Made by a program: the position numbers and the translations under genes. From NCBI GenBank assembly GCA_003561145.1, contig PWXL01000147.1, positions 1-8,319 of the forward strand: a DNA stretch of 8,319 nucleotides, in the 5' to 3' direction. Of this stretch, positions 1-6,017 are shown one piece after another (position 1 is the first letter of the stretch; the number at the start of each line of letters is the position of its first letter). The DNA is from Candidatus Atribacteria bacterium (GTDB taxonomy: Bacteria > Atribacterota > Atribacteria > Atribacterales > Atribacteraceae). The notes beneath the pieces are model-generated. The model did not search any database, was not told the origin of the DNA, and saw only the letters and a list, made by a program, of their open reading frames with translations.

Positions 1-27
1 CAGATAGGAAGAGTACAGGCGAAATAA
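1..27 (+). CDS. 3' end of an upstream gene, probably of the peptide-transport operon
   Basis: The frame beginning at base 1 is open for eight codons (QIGRVQAK) and ends at TAA 25-27. The last A of that stop is the first base of the ATG of the following ATPase, a TAATG junction typical of translationally coupled operon genes. In Dpp/Opp operons the gene before the DppD-type ATPase is usually a permease (DppC), so that identity is likely by context. Eight residues are too few to show any homology, and the identity is inference only. Confidence 0.4.
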   Translation, partial: QIGRVQAK

Positions 28-1016
28 TGGAACATATCTTACAAGTAAAAGACTTGAAAACAACTTTTTACACCGATGAAGCCGTGATACATGCTGTTGA
101 TGGAGTATCTTTCGATATGAAGCCTGGAGAGGTTTTAGGCCTGGTGGGGGAGTCCGGGTGCGGGAAAAGTGTCGTGTCCCTGAGTATCATGCGATTGGTG
201 TATTATCCACCGGGAAAAATTGAGGGCGGTGAAGTGCTTTTCAAAGAGAAAAACTTGCTGTCCGTGAGTGAGTCGAAGATGCGAAAGATTCGGGGAAATG
301 AAATAGCCATGATTTTTCAGGAACCCATGACCTCGTTCAATCCCGTATATACCATAGGGAACCAGGTTACAGAGGCCATCGGGCTGCACCAGGGCCTTGA
401 AGGACCTGCTGCGAGGAAAAAGGCCACCGAGATGCTCAGGTTGGTGGGAATCCCGAGGGCAGGGGAAATTCTCAACGAATACCCCCACCAATTGAGTGGC
501 GGGATGCGGCAGCGGGCCATGATTGCCATGGCTCTCTCCTGCAACCCAAGCCTTCTGATTGCCGATGAGCCGACCACCGCATTGGATGTGACTATCCAGG
601 CACAAATTCTCGAGCTGATGAGGGACCTAAAAAAGAAGATAAACACCGCGATTATTTTCATTACCCATGATCTTGGTGTGATTGCCGAGATGGCTGAACA
701 CGTTGTTGTTATGTATGCGGGGAAAGTTGTGGAAGACGCCGAAATCGGTTCTCTTTTCAAAGAACCCATGCACCCGTATACCGTGGGTCTCATGCAGTCG
801 AAACCCAGGTTGGAAGAAGAGAAGGAAACGCTTGCTTTCATCCCTGGAGCGGTGCCCAATCCCATGGCAATGCCCGCGGGATGTTCTTTTAATCCACGCT
901 GTAAACGTGTCATGGATATCTGCTGCAGTGAGATGCCCGGAATTATTGAGGTCAAGCCGGGACATAAGGTAAGGTGCTGGCTCTACCAAAACGGTGGGAA
1001 TGAAAGCCATGAATAA
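27..1016 (+). CDS. Peptide ABC transporter ATP-binding protein, DppD/OppD type
   Basis: This 329-residue cytoplasmic ATPase is one of two that would power uptake of di- or oligopeptides through a DppBC/OppBC-type permease. All ABC motifs are visible: Walker A GESGCGKS at 41-48, Q-loop Gln98, signature LSGGM at 156-160, Walker B LLIADEP at 176-182 and the switch His214. The C-terminal extension holds the family-typical cysteines (Cys286, 292, 299/300, 317), the pattern that binds a [4Fe-4S] cluster in some Dpp ATPases. The length is normal. The ATG at 27 is the only sensible start, since it is directly coupled to the upstream stop; an AGGAAG about 15 bases before it is rather distant. The 3' end overlaps the next ATPase. 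The substrate (dipeptide, oligopeptide, nickel or sugar oligomer) cannot be told from the ATPase alone. Confidence 0.93.
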   Translation: MEHILQVKDLKTTFYTDEAVIHAVDGVSFDMKPGEVLGLVGESGCGKSVVSLSIMRLVYYPPGKIEGGEVLFKEKNLLSVSESKMRKIRGNEIAMIFQEPMTSFNPVYTIGNQVTEAIGLHQGLEGPAARKKATEMLRLVGIPRAGEILNEYPHQLSGGMRQRAMIAMALSCNPSLLIADEPTTALDVTIQAQILELMRDLKKKINTAIIFITHDLGVIAEMAEHVVVMYAGKVVEDAEIGSLFKEPMHPYTVGLMQSKPRLEEEKETLAFIPGAVPNPMAMPAGCSFNPRCKRVMDICCSEMPGIIEVKPGHKVRCWLYQNGGNESHE

Positions 1017-2007
1017 TACACCCATGCTCCGCGTCAGAGGTCTCAAAAAATATTTTCCCATTACCACGGGTGTCTTTTCCCGCGTTATCGGGTATGTGAA
1101 AGCGGTAGACGGGGTTGATCTCGACATTTACCCTGGAGAGGCATATTCACTGGTTGGGGAATCAGGATGTGGGAAAACAACAACCGGGCATACCATATTG
1201 AAACTGCTCACTCCGACTGAGGGATCCGCCTTTTTCCAGGACCAAGATATTTTTTCCATGGGCAAGGGAAAGCTCCGGGAATTACGTAAACAGGTGCAGA
1301 TCATTTTTCAGGATCCCTACAGCTCTCTCAATCCCCGGATAACGGTAGGGGAAGCAATCGGTGAGGCTCTGGAAGTGCATGGAATAGCACGTGGCAGGGA
1401 AAGGCGTAAAAAAGTAGAAGCTATATTGGAAACATGCGGCCTGGCGTACTACCACTATCGTCGCTACCCCCATGAATTTTCCGGTGGGCAGAGACAGCGT
1501 ATTGTGATTGCCCGTGCCCTGGTTTTGAACCCTCAGTTCGTGGTGGCTGACGAGCCCATCTCCGCCCTTGATGTTTCCATCCAGTCCCAAATCATCAACT
1601 TGCTCATGGACTTGAAAAAACAATTCGGCTTGACGTTCCTTTTTATCTCTCACGATTTGAGCGTTGTCAAACACATGTCGGACCGGGTAGGTGTCATGTA
1701 CCTGGGATCAGTATTAGAAGAATCACCCAAAAGGGAATTTTATGCCAACCCTTTGCACCCATATTCCCAAACGCTGCTCTCGGCGGTTCCGGTGATGGAT
1801 CCTTTCAGGAAGCAAGAGCGAATCATTCTTAAGGGCGATGTACCCTCTCCGGCAAAACCACCTGCGGGGTGCCGGTTTCATACCCGCTGCCCGTATGCCA
1901 GGGAATTGTGCTCGCGTGAAAAACCGGCACTCAAAACAGTGTCCGAGGAACACCGTGTGTCTTGCCACAAAGTACACGAGGAGCCTGAGTATGTATCACA
2001 GGCCTAA
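1009..2007 (+). CDS. Peptide ABC transporter ATP-binding protein, DppF/OppF type
   Basis: This is the second ATPase of the heterodimeric peptide importer, 332 residues from the chosen start. Motifs are Walker A GESGCGKT at 50-57, Q-loop Gln100, signature FSGGQ at 156-160, Walker B ending VADEP at 178-182 and switch His214. A C-terminal cysteine motif (CRFHTRC, then ELC and VSC) matches the iron-sulfur-type tail of this family. Possible in-frame starts are GTG 994, ATG 1000, ATG 1009 and ATG 1024. I prefer ATG 1009 because a GGTGGG lies ten bases upstream and the protein then begins just before the family's usual MLRVRGLKKYF segment. It overlaps the stop of the preceding ATPase gene, which implies coupled translation and matched stoichiometry. 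The exact start is uncertain by five codons either way; the family assignment is secure. Confidence 0.92.
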   Translation: MNNTPMLRVRGLKKYFPITTGVFSRVIGYVKAVDGVDLDIYPGEAYSLVGESGCGKTTTGHTILKLLTPTEGSAFFQDQDIFSMGKGKLRELRKQVQIIFQDPYSSLNPRITVGEAIGEALEVHGIARGRERRKKVEAILETCGLAYYHYRRYPHEFSGGQRQRIVIARALVLNPQFVVADEPISALDVSIQSQIINLLMDLKKQFGLTFLFISHDLSVVKHMSDRVGVMYLGSVLEESPKREFYANPLHPYSQTLLSAVPVMDPFRKQERIILKGDVPSPAKPPAGCRFHTRCPYARELCSREKPALKTVSEEHRVSCHKVHEEPEYVSQA

Positions 2008-2152
2008 CAAGGAAAAGGAAGGACCGAAGCTGAGCTTTCGGGAAACGATGGTATTATTTGCTGCCTTTTTCCAGTTATTGTTTCCCAGGGCGCGTGTATT
2101 ATTCGGGGCCATAAGTGGGGTGACCATTCTGTTCATGTTCTGGTTGAGGTGA
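1991..2152 (+). CDS. Small membrane-type protein (53 aa) at the end of the peptide-transport operon
   Basis: This ORF begins inside the last 17 bases of the dppF-like gene, in the +1 frame relative to it. GAGGAG at 1978-1983 sits seven bases before the ATG, which is a near-ideal ribosome binding site. The product has a charged N-terminal half (RPNKEKEGPK) followed by hydrophobic stretches at about residues 20-31 and 36-52, parted by PRAR. That suggests one or two membrane segments with the positive charges in the cytoplasm. I do not recognise a family. The position suggests a small accessory subunit or modulator of the transporter, but this is inference from context only. It ends 53 bases before the convergent sigma-factor gene. 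The longer in-frame extension to 1838 is only the dppF shadow frame and should not be used. Confidence 0.6.
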   Translation: MYHRPNKEKEGPKLSFRETMVLFAAFFQLLFPRARVLFGAISGVTILFMFWLR

Positions 2153-2158
2153 CCGCCC

Positions 2159-2182
2159 AAAAAAGCTTCAAAAGTGTTGAAG
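2159..2182 (-). terminator. Rho-independent terminator of the sigma-factor gene
   Basis: On the - strand, after the stop of the sigma gene, CTTCAA and TTGAAG form a 6-bp stem with a 5-base loop (2166-2171 and 2177-2182). A C and a run of six T (complement of AAAAAA at 2159-2164) follow at once. The stem is short but the U-tract is well placed. On the + strand no T-run follows the same hairpin, so it would not stop the convergent peptide operon. Confidence 0.5.
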
Positions 2183-2205
2183 AAGACTCCTTCCTATGGC
2201 ATTCC

Positions 2206-3108
2206 TCATTCCATGCTTTCGCAATAGTCCTGCAAGCGGTCCTGAGTATCCGGATGCCTGAGTTTCCGTAGAGCCTTGGCTTCGATCTGGCGGATACGCT
2301 CCCTGGTCACTCCGAATTGCACACCGACTTCCTCGAGCGTGTGGGGACGGCCCCCTACCATGCCGAAACGAAGCTTGAGCACCATGCGCTCTCTTTCGTT
2401 GAGGGTACACAGAACTTCCTCGAGCTGCTCTTTGAGCATAGTGAAGGAAGCTGCCTCAAAAGGAGCGGGGACTCCCTGGTCTTCAATAAAATCCCCGAGA
2501 TGGCTGTCTTCTTCTTCACCAATAGGGGTTTCCAGCGATAAAGGAGCTTGAGCGATCTTCAGGATGTCTTGTACTTTTTCGACGGACATACCCAGGTTTT
2601 CAGCTACCTCTTCGGCCCGGGGGTCCCTTCCGAGTTCCTGGAACAGCTGACGTGAAACCCGGATCAATTTATTTATTGTTTCGCCCATGTGTACCGGTAT
2701 ACGGATGGTTCTTCCCTGGTCTGCGATAGCGCGGGTAACAGCTTGGCGGATCCACCAGGTTGCATAAGTTGAGAACTTGTATCCTTTGCGGTAATCGAAC
2801 TTTTCCACCGCCCGGATAAGACCAAGATTGCCTTCCTGGATGAGGTCCAAAAAGAGCATCCCGCGTCCCACGTAACGCTTTGCGATACTGACTACCAGGC
2901 GGAGATTCGCTTCAATAAGTTTACGTTTCCCCTCGGGGTTTCCTGCTTCCACTTGTTTGGCCAATGCAACTTCCTCTTTGGAAGTAAGCAGGGGCACCTG
3001 GCCTATCTCTTTCAAATATATTTTGACAGGGTCATCGCTGGATATACCGGCGCTGTTGCCGGAAAAGAAAATCTTCGAGAGAGAATTGAGCGCGTTCTTT
3101 TCTATCAT
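2206..3108 (-). CDS. rpoD: RNA polymerase sigma factor, sigma-70 family (RpoD/SigA-like, compact)
   Basis: This 300-residue sigma factor directs RNA polymerase to -10/-35 promoters. Region 1.2 lies at about 24-55 (begins DDPVKIYLKEIGQVPLLT). Region 2, with the core-binding and -10 recognition helices, lies at about 62-140 and contains the RpoD signatures LVVSIAKRYVGRG and YKFSTYATWWIRQA. Region 3 lies at about 145-215 and region 4 at about 226-290, with the -35-binding helix-turn-helix GVTRERIRQIEAKALRKLRHP. Region 1.1 and any non-conserved insert are absent, so it is shorter than Bacillus SigA (about 370 aa). HMGETINKL replaces the usual HMVETINKL at residue 142. AGAGG lies seven bases before the ATG. 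It could be the primary factor or a close RpoD paralogue; conservation of regions 2.4 and 4.2 favours housekeeping-type promoter recognition. Confidence 0.9.
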   Translation of the reverse strand: MIEKNALNSLSKIFFSGNSAGISSDDPVKIYLKEIGQVPLLTSKEEVALAKQVEAGNPEGKRKLIEANLRLVVSIAKRYVGRGMLFLDLIQEGNLGLIRAVEKFDYRKGYKFSTYATWWIRQAVTRAIADQGRTIRIPVHMGETINKLIRVSRQLFQELGRDPRAEEVAENLGMSVEKVQDILKIAQAPLSLETPIGEEEDSHLGDFIEDQGVPAPFEAASFTMLKEQLEEVLCTLNERERMVLKLRFGMVGGRPHTLEEVGVQFGVTRERIRQIEAKALRKLRHPDTQDRLQDYCESME

Positions 3109-3162
3109 AATGCATCCTCTTTCTTATGAGAAATAACACTGTACATGCCGTACCGAGAATGT

Positions 3163-3190
3163 ATATTACTTACAATGCAAAAAGGTTCAA
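3163..3190 (-). promoter_or_regulatory. Candidate sigma-70 promoter for the sigma-factor gene
   Basis: Reading the - strand, TTGAAC (complement of 3185-3190) and TAATAT (complement of 3163-3168) are separated by 16 bases. This puts the transcript start roughly 45-50 bases before the ATG at 3108. Both boxes have four of six consensus bases, and the surroundings are AT-rich. It is the best pair found on this strand, but no experiment supports it. Confidence 0.4.
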
Positions 3191-3278
3191 TGAAAGCCAA
3201 TATTTTATTGGGAAAGCTGTACGTTTTTTTCTGCAGGGACTATCTTTTTTCTTGTAATTAGTATATTCTTTCTCATTC

Positions 3279-3350
3279 GGGGGAGGGAGAGACCGGTGAA
3301 AGTGCGGAGGGGGAGGGAATGAAAATGAATTAAAACTACTCCCAACTCCC
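3279..3350 (+). promoter_or_regulatory. G-rich leader with repeated decamer and two possible micro-ORFs
   Basis: GGGGGAGGGA occurs at 3279-3288 and again at 3309-3318, thirty bases apart. Each copy, or the adjoining GGAGG, lies about eight bases before a possible start: GTG 3296 (nine-codon ORF VKVRRGRE-stop, ending at 3322) and ATG 3319 (MKMN-stop, ending at 3333). The two overlap as ATGA. The second G-rich copy can also pair with TCCC-AAC-TCCC at 3340-3350 to form a bulged hairpin. The stretch lies upstream of the glycogen-binding-protein gene and may be its 5' leader. No convincing -35/-10 pair was found before it; TATATT at 3262-3267 is the best -10-like hexamer but lacks a partner. Confidence 0.3.
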
Positions 3351-3380
3351 TACTCACTGCATTTACAAAGGAGGTTTCAA

Positions 3381-3647
3381 ATGGCAGTGCAGAGAAAAAG
3401 AGTCGTCTTTACGTGTGAGGCTCCGGAAGCAAAAAACGTCTCTCTTACAGGAAGTTTTAACAACTGGTCAAAAAGTGCTGATCCAATGAAAAGAAACAGG
3501 GAGGGAACCTGGACAAAAATAAAGGTGCTTCCACGAGGGACGCATGAATACAAATTCGTTGTCGATGGCGAGTGGATACTTGATACTCATAACCACACCA
3601 CGACAACCAGGTGTGATGGAACGGTGAACAACGTTATCGAACTATAA
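3381..3647 (+). CDS. Stand-alone CBM48 / AMPK-beta-like glycogen-binding protein
   Basis: This 88-residue protein is essentially one beta-sandwich of the CBM48 (AMPK-beta glycogen-binding, isoamylase early-set) family. Visible family marks are VSLTGSFNNWS at about 20-30, the HEYKFVVDGEW segment at about 55-65, and the C-terminal GTVNNVIEL. Trp29, Trp65, Lys58 and the Thr81/Asn83 pair match the positions that contact alpha-1,4-glucan in AMPK-beta domains. There is no catalytic domain, signal peptide or membrane segment, so a cytoplasmic glycogen- or starch-binding adaptor is the likely role. That role is family inference. GGAGG seven bases before the ATG (AAAGGAGG at 3367-3374) gives a strong ribosome binding site. 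It is divergent from the sigma-factor gene and has no glycogen enzyme beside it in this window. Confidence 0.87.
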   Translation: MAVQRKRVVFTCEAPEAKNVSLTGSFNNWSKSADPMKRNREGTWTKIKVLPRGTHEYKFVVDGEWILDTHNHTTTTRCDGTVNNVIEL

Positions 3648-3663
3648 GTAGGAAACGTGCAAC

Positions 3664-3706
3664 CCCCGTGGAAAAAGACTTCCCATGGGGTGAGAAGGTA
3701 CTCTCA
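3664..3706 (+). other. Two hairpins in the 3' region of the glycogen-binding-protein gene
   Basis: CCCCGTGG (3664-3671) pairs with CCATGGGG (3683-3690) in an 8-bp stem with one G-U pair and an 11-base loop. Directly after it TGAGA (3691-3695) pairs with TCTCA (3702-3706) around a 6-base loop. Neither is followed by a T-run, so they are not classical terminators. They could protect the mRNA 3' end. No gene is seen in this stretch. Confidence 0.35.
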
Positions 3707-3734
3707 AAGCGGGAGAGGAAACAAAACCGGGAAG

Positions 3735-3787
3735 AGCTGGACACCTGCGAGTTGTATCAGGTGTCCAGCTGCGGTGTTGTTTTTCTT
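3735..3787. terminator. Bidirectional terminator between the CBM48 gene and acr3
   Basis: AGCTGGACACCTG (3735-3747) and CAGGTGTCCAGCT (3758-3770) form a perfect 13-bp stem with a 10-base loop. On the + strand a T-rich run (from about 3776, with five T at 3780-3784) follows within ten bases. On the - strand a weaker T-rich run follows about ten bases beyond the stem. The - strand stop codon of acr3 (3757-3759) lies in the hairpin, so the last acr3 codons form one arm. It would separate two convergent genes. Confidence 0.7.
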
Positions 3788-4872
3788 TGCTTCCGCTGTG
3801 TATGTGTTTTCTTTTGTGAGGAGAACATGGAGGGGAACCAGTGTCTTGTTTTCAGACATAGGGTGACAAGCAGAAGCATAATCGGAACTTCGATGAGTAC
3901 TCCGACCACAGTGGAAAGGGCTGCACCCGATCCAAGACCGAATACAGTCACCGCCGTTGCGATAGCTACTTCGAAATGATTACTCGCTCCGATCATGGAG
4001 GCCGGTGCCGCCTCTTCATACTTCAATCCGATAATCTTGGAAAAGGCGTAACCTATGGAAAATATAACAACGACCTGTATAATGAGTGGGAGAGCGATCA
4101 TGGCCACGGAGAGTGGGAATTCGAGGATGACCTCTCCCTGCAGCATAAACAGATACACAAGGGTGGCAAGCAGTGCAGCGATGGAGATAGTGCTCATGTT
4201 TTTGAGGAAAACCGTCTCGTACCAAGCGATCCCTTTGCTTGCTATGAGGCGTGTGCGGGTGATAAAACCGGCCACGAGTGAAACACCGACATACAGTATC
4301 ACGCTGAAAAAGATTGTCCAGAAGGGAATGGGCATTTCAGCGACACCCAGGAGGTAATTCCCCAGCGGAGCGTACAATGCGAGCATTGTGAGCGAATTAA
4401 TTGCGACCAGTACAAGTGTCAAGCCCATAAAGCCCTTGGCTAGAAAGCTGAATACTAATACCATGGCTGTACAGGGGGCGATACCCAGGAGAATCATTCC
4501 CGCCATGTATTCCCCGGCAAGTTGAGCGTCAAGGAAAGGAGCCCATAGATAGCGGAAAAAAAGCCAGGCGAAGAAAAACATAGTAAAAGGTTTGACGCCC
4601 CAGTTAATAACGAGCGTCAAGACTACTGCCCGAGGTGCCTTGACCGCGTTGACCACTTCACGGAAATCAATCTGCAGCATGATAGGAAACATCATGGCGA
4701 AGAGGAAAATGGCGATGGGAATATTCACCTGTGCTACCTGGATATTGCTTAAGCGTTCAGCAACACCGGGAGCCACCCTTCCCAGGCCGATGCCTCCCAC
4801 AATGCAGAGGGCGACCCAGAGCGTAAGGTATTTGTGAAAAAATGTGAGGTGGTATTCTTTTTTTGCTGACAT
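3757..4872 (-). CDS. acr3: Arsenite efflux permease, ACR3 family
   Basis: This 371-residue inner-membrane protein belongs to the ACR3 branch of the BASS superfamily and would export arsenite (and perhaps antimonite), driven by the membrane potential or proton gradient. About ten hydrophobic segments are visible. Family marks include VINWGVKPFTM at about 88-98, the GIAPCTAMVLV helix with the conserved Cys134, and GASNHFEVAIA at about 295-305. Glu301 or Glu328 is a candidate for the second essential acidic residue. The usual Trp after APCTAMVLV is Phe here, and the stretch after it (AKGFMGLTLVLVAINSL) departs somewhat from the common sequence. The basic C-terminal tail (KKTHTQRKQRK) is cytoplasmic-type. 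The ATG lies two bases after the arsR stop, with AAAGGA eight bases upstream, so it is the second gene of an arsR-acr3 operon. No arsC or arsA appears in the window. Confidence 0.93.
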   Translation of the reverse strand: MSAKKEYHLTFFHKYLTLWVALCIVGGIGLGRVAPGVAERLSNIQVAQVNIPIAIFLFAMMFPIMLQIDFREVVNAVKAPRAVVLTLVINWGVKPFTMFFFAWLFFRYLWAPFLDAQLAGEYMAGMILLGIAPCTAMVLVFSFLAKGFMGLTLVLVAINSLTMLALYAPLGNYLLGVAEMPIPFWTIFFSVILYVGVSLVAGFITRTRLIASKGIAWYETVFLKNMSTISIAALLATLVYLFMLQGEVILEFPLSVAMIALPLIIQVVVIFSIGYAFSKIIGLKYEEAAPASMIGASNHFEVAIATAVTVFGLGSGAALSTVVGVLIEVPIMLLLVTLCLKTRHWFPSMFSSQKKTHTQRKQRKTTPQLDT

Positions 4873-4874
4873 AT

Positions 4875-5276
4875 TCAGGTCCTTTCTTCAGCAACCGTAC
4901 AATCAGGCTGTGCATGTAAAATATGTATTTCAAGCATTTCTTTGAGTAAAATACGCATCTGCTCAAGCCGCTCAATGTTTGCACAATAACATACCCGCGG
5001 TTCCTCAACTTCTCCTTTGATGAGACCTGCTTCTTTTAAGACATGAAGATGCTGGGAAACCGTGGATTGAGCAAGCGGTAATTCACGGCAAATTTCTCCA
5101 CAAAAGCACTCCTTTCTGAAGAGAAGAAAAGTGAGTATTTTTACCCGGACAGGATGTCCTAAGGCTTTCGCAATAAGCGCCAATTCTTTTTCTTTGTCAG
5201 AGGGTAAACGGCCATATGTTTTTTGTTCAAAAAATGTACAGGTTTTCTTATGGTTGCCACAGGCTTTTGTATTCAT
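4875..5276 (-). CDS. arsR: ArsR-family arsenic-responsive repressor
   Basis: This 133-residue dimeric winged-helix repressor would bind the ars promoter and release it when As(III) or Sb(III) binds cysteines. The core is visible from LIAKALGHPVRVKILTFLL (34-52) through the recognition helix QSTVSQHLHVLKEAGLI (70-86). The sensing segment ECFCGEIC holds Cys57, 59 and 63, resembling the ELCVCDLC site of classical ArsR but with one more residue before the third Cys. Further cysteines are C6, C13, the CYC at 96-98 and C126. The frame stays open upstream to 5357, but I choose ATG 5276. The predicted promoter leaves only a few bases before it, and the extension (MFLIIKKFLS...) looks unlike ArsR. It has no Shine-Dalgarno, consistent with leaderless translation. 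It is the first gene of an operon with acr3. Confidence 0.88.
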   Translation of the reverse strand: MNTKACGNHKKTCTFFEQKTYGRLPSDKEKELALIAKALGHPVRVKILTFLLFRKECFCGEICRELPLAQSTVSQHLHVLKEAGLIKGEVEEPRVCYCANIERLEQMRILLKEMLEIHILHAQPDCTVAEERT

Positions 5277-5290
5277 CGTAAAAATACGAT
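5275..5290. promoter_or_regulatory. Candidate ArsR operator (6-4-6 inverted repeat)
   Basis: ATCGTA-AAAA-TACGAT is a perfect inverted repeat. It covers most of the -10 box, the presumed transcription start and the first two bases of the arsR ATG. A dimeric repressor bound here would block RNA polymerase, which fits autoregulation of arsR-acr3. The sequence is not the classical ArsR consensus, so its assignment rests on symmetry and position. Confidence 0.5.
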
Positions 5291-5314
5291 AATATATTCT
5301 CCGGTTTCTGTCAA
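5286..5314 (-). promoter_or_regulatory. arsR-acr3 promoter (TTGACA, 17-bp spacer)
   Basis: On the - strand a perfect -35 TTGACA (complement of 5309-5314) is followed after exactly 17 bases by TATCGT (complement of 5286-5291), a four-of-six -10 match. Transcription would begin six to eight bases further on, at about 5278-5280, only two to four bases before the arsR ATG. Confidence 0.6.
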
Positions 5315-5503
5315 GATCATCTGTACATGAAAGGAATTTTTTTATGATAAGGAACAAACGGAAAGAAGGAATAATAGAATAAAAAATTTTGTTTTCTCAA
5401 AACATGAGTGTGGCTTATTAAGTGACATGGTATTCAGTGAAAAGAACGGCGGAAGAAGGCAGCAGGCAAGAAAAGAAAACATTCAACATGAGGAGGTATT
5501 CGC

Positions 5504-6004
5504 ATGAAAACACAGGATAATCTCAAGGAAGCATTTGCGGGTGAAAGCCAGGCTAACCGTAAATATTTGGCTTTTGCCAAGAAAGCAGAGTCAGAAGGTC
5601 TTCCCCAGGTAGCAAAATTGTTCCGGGCAGCAGCGGAAGCTGAAACGGTCCACGCTCATGCACATTTACGGGTACTGGGTGGAGTGAAATCCACCTCTGA
5701 AAATCTGGAGGAGGCCATAGCCGGCGAAGGTTTCGAATTCCAGAACATGTACCCCCAGTTCCTCACCGAAGCTGAAAAAGAGGAGAACAAGGCAGCCATG
5801 ATGTCTTTTAAATACGCTCTCGCTGTCGAAGAGATTCATCATGGTTTATATTCGAAAGCCCTGGAAGCCGTTACAAAGGGAAAGGATTTGCCCTCAGCGC
5901 AGGTATATGTATGTTCTGTATGCGGGAATACAGTTTTTGAAGAAGCACCTGATACATGTCCGGTATGCGGGGCTCCGAAAAGTAAGTTTGACGAAGTCAA
6001 ATAA
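5504..6004 (+). CDS. rbr: Rubrerythrin
   Basis: This 166-residue cytoplasmic di-iron protein reduces hydrogen peroxide to water with electrons from rubredoxin-type donors, a main peroxide defence in anaerobes. Residues 1-125 form the ferritin-like four-helix bundle. Likely di-iron ligands by alignment to known rubrerythrins are Glu14, Glu47 and His50 (ExxH), Glu75/Glu78 (ExxE), and Glu110 and His113 (ExxH). Tyr21 matches the conserved active-site Tyr. Residues 134-166 are a C-terminal rubredoxin-like domain with Cys137/140 and Cys152/155. It is slightly shorter than the founding Desulfovibrio protein but is complete. AGGAGG lies seven bases before the ATG. It precedes a rubredoxin-fused reductase, its probable electron source. 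I could not identify a convincing promoter in the 5358-5503 region upstream. Confidence 0.95.
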   Translation: MKTQDNLKEAFAGESQANRKYLAFAKKAESEGLPQVAKLFRAAAEAETVHAHAHLRVLGGVKSTSENLEEAIAGEGFEFQNMYPQFLTEAEKEENKAAMMSFKYALAVEEIHHGLYSKALEAVTKGKDLPSAQVYVCSVCGNTVFEEAPDTCPVCGAPKSKFDEVK

Positions 6005-6017
6005 TACAAACATACTC

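Noticed and set aside
135..1127. Long - strand open frames across the first ATPase gene
   Set aside because: They lie antisense to a clear ABC ATPase gene, lack ribosome binding sites and have no recognisable domains.
1838..2152. 104-residue reading of the small ORF after the dppF-like gene
   Set aside because: The first 51 codons are the +1 frame of the dppF-like gene; the Shine-Dalgarno supports the internal ATG at 1991 instead.
3657..3979. Two + strand ORFs after the CBM48 gene
   Set aside because: They run through the hairpin/terminator region and antisense to acr3, with no good ribosome binding site.
3976..4837. + strand ORFs of 81-101 codons inside acr3
   Set aside because: They are antisense to a conserved membrane protein gene and their composition looks like a shadow of it.
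5277..5357. N-terminal extension of ArsR to ATG 5357
   Set aside because: The predicted promoter lies inside it, and the extra 27 residues do not look like ArsR.
5386..5436. Possible promoter or PerR-like box upstream of rubrerythrin
   Set aside because: TTATTA, the extended TGGTATTCA and the small palindromes CTTATTAAG and TTTTG-N6-CAAAA are present, but no -35 is correctly spaced and none matches a known operator.
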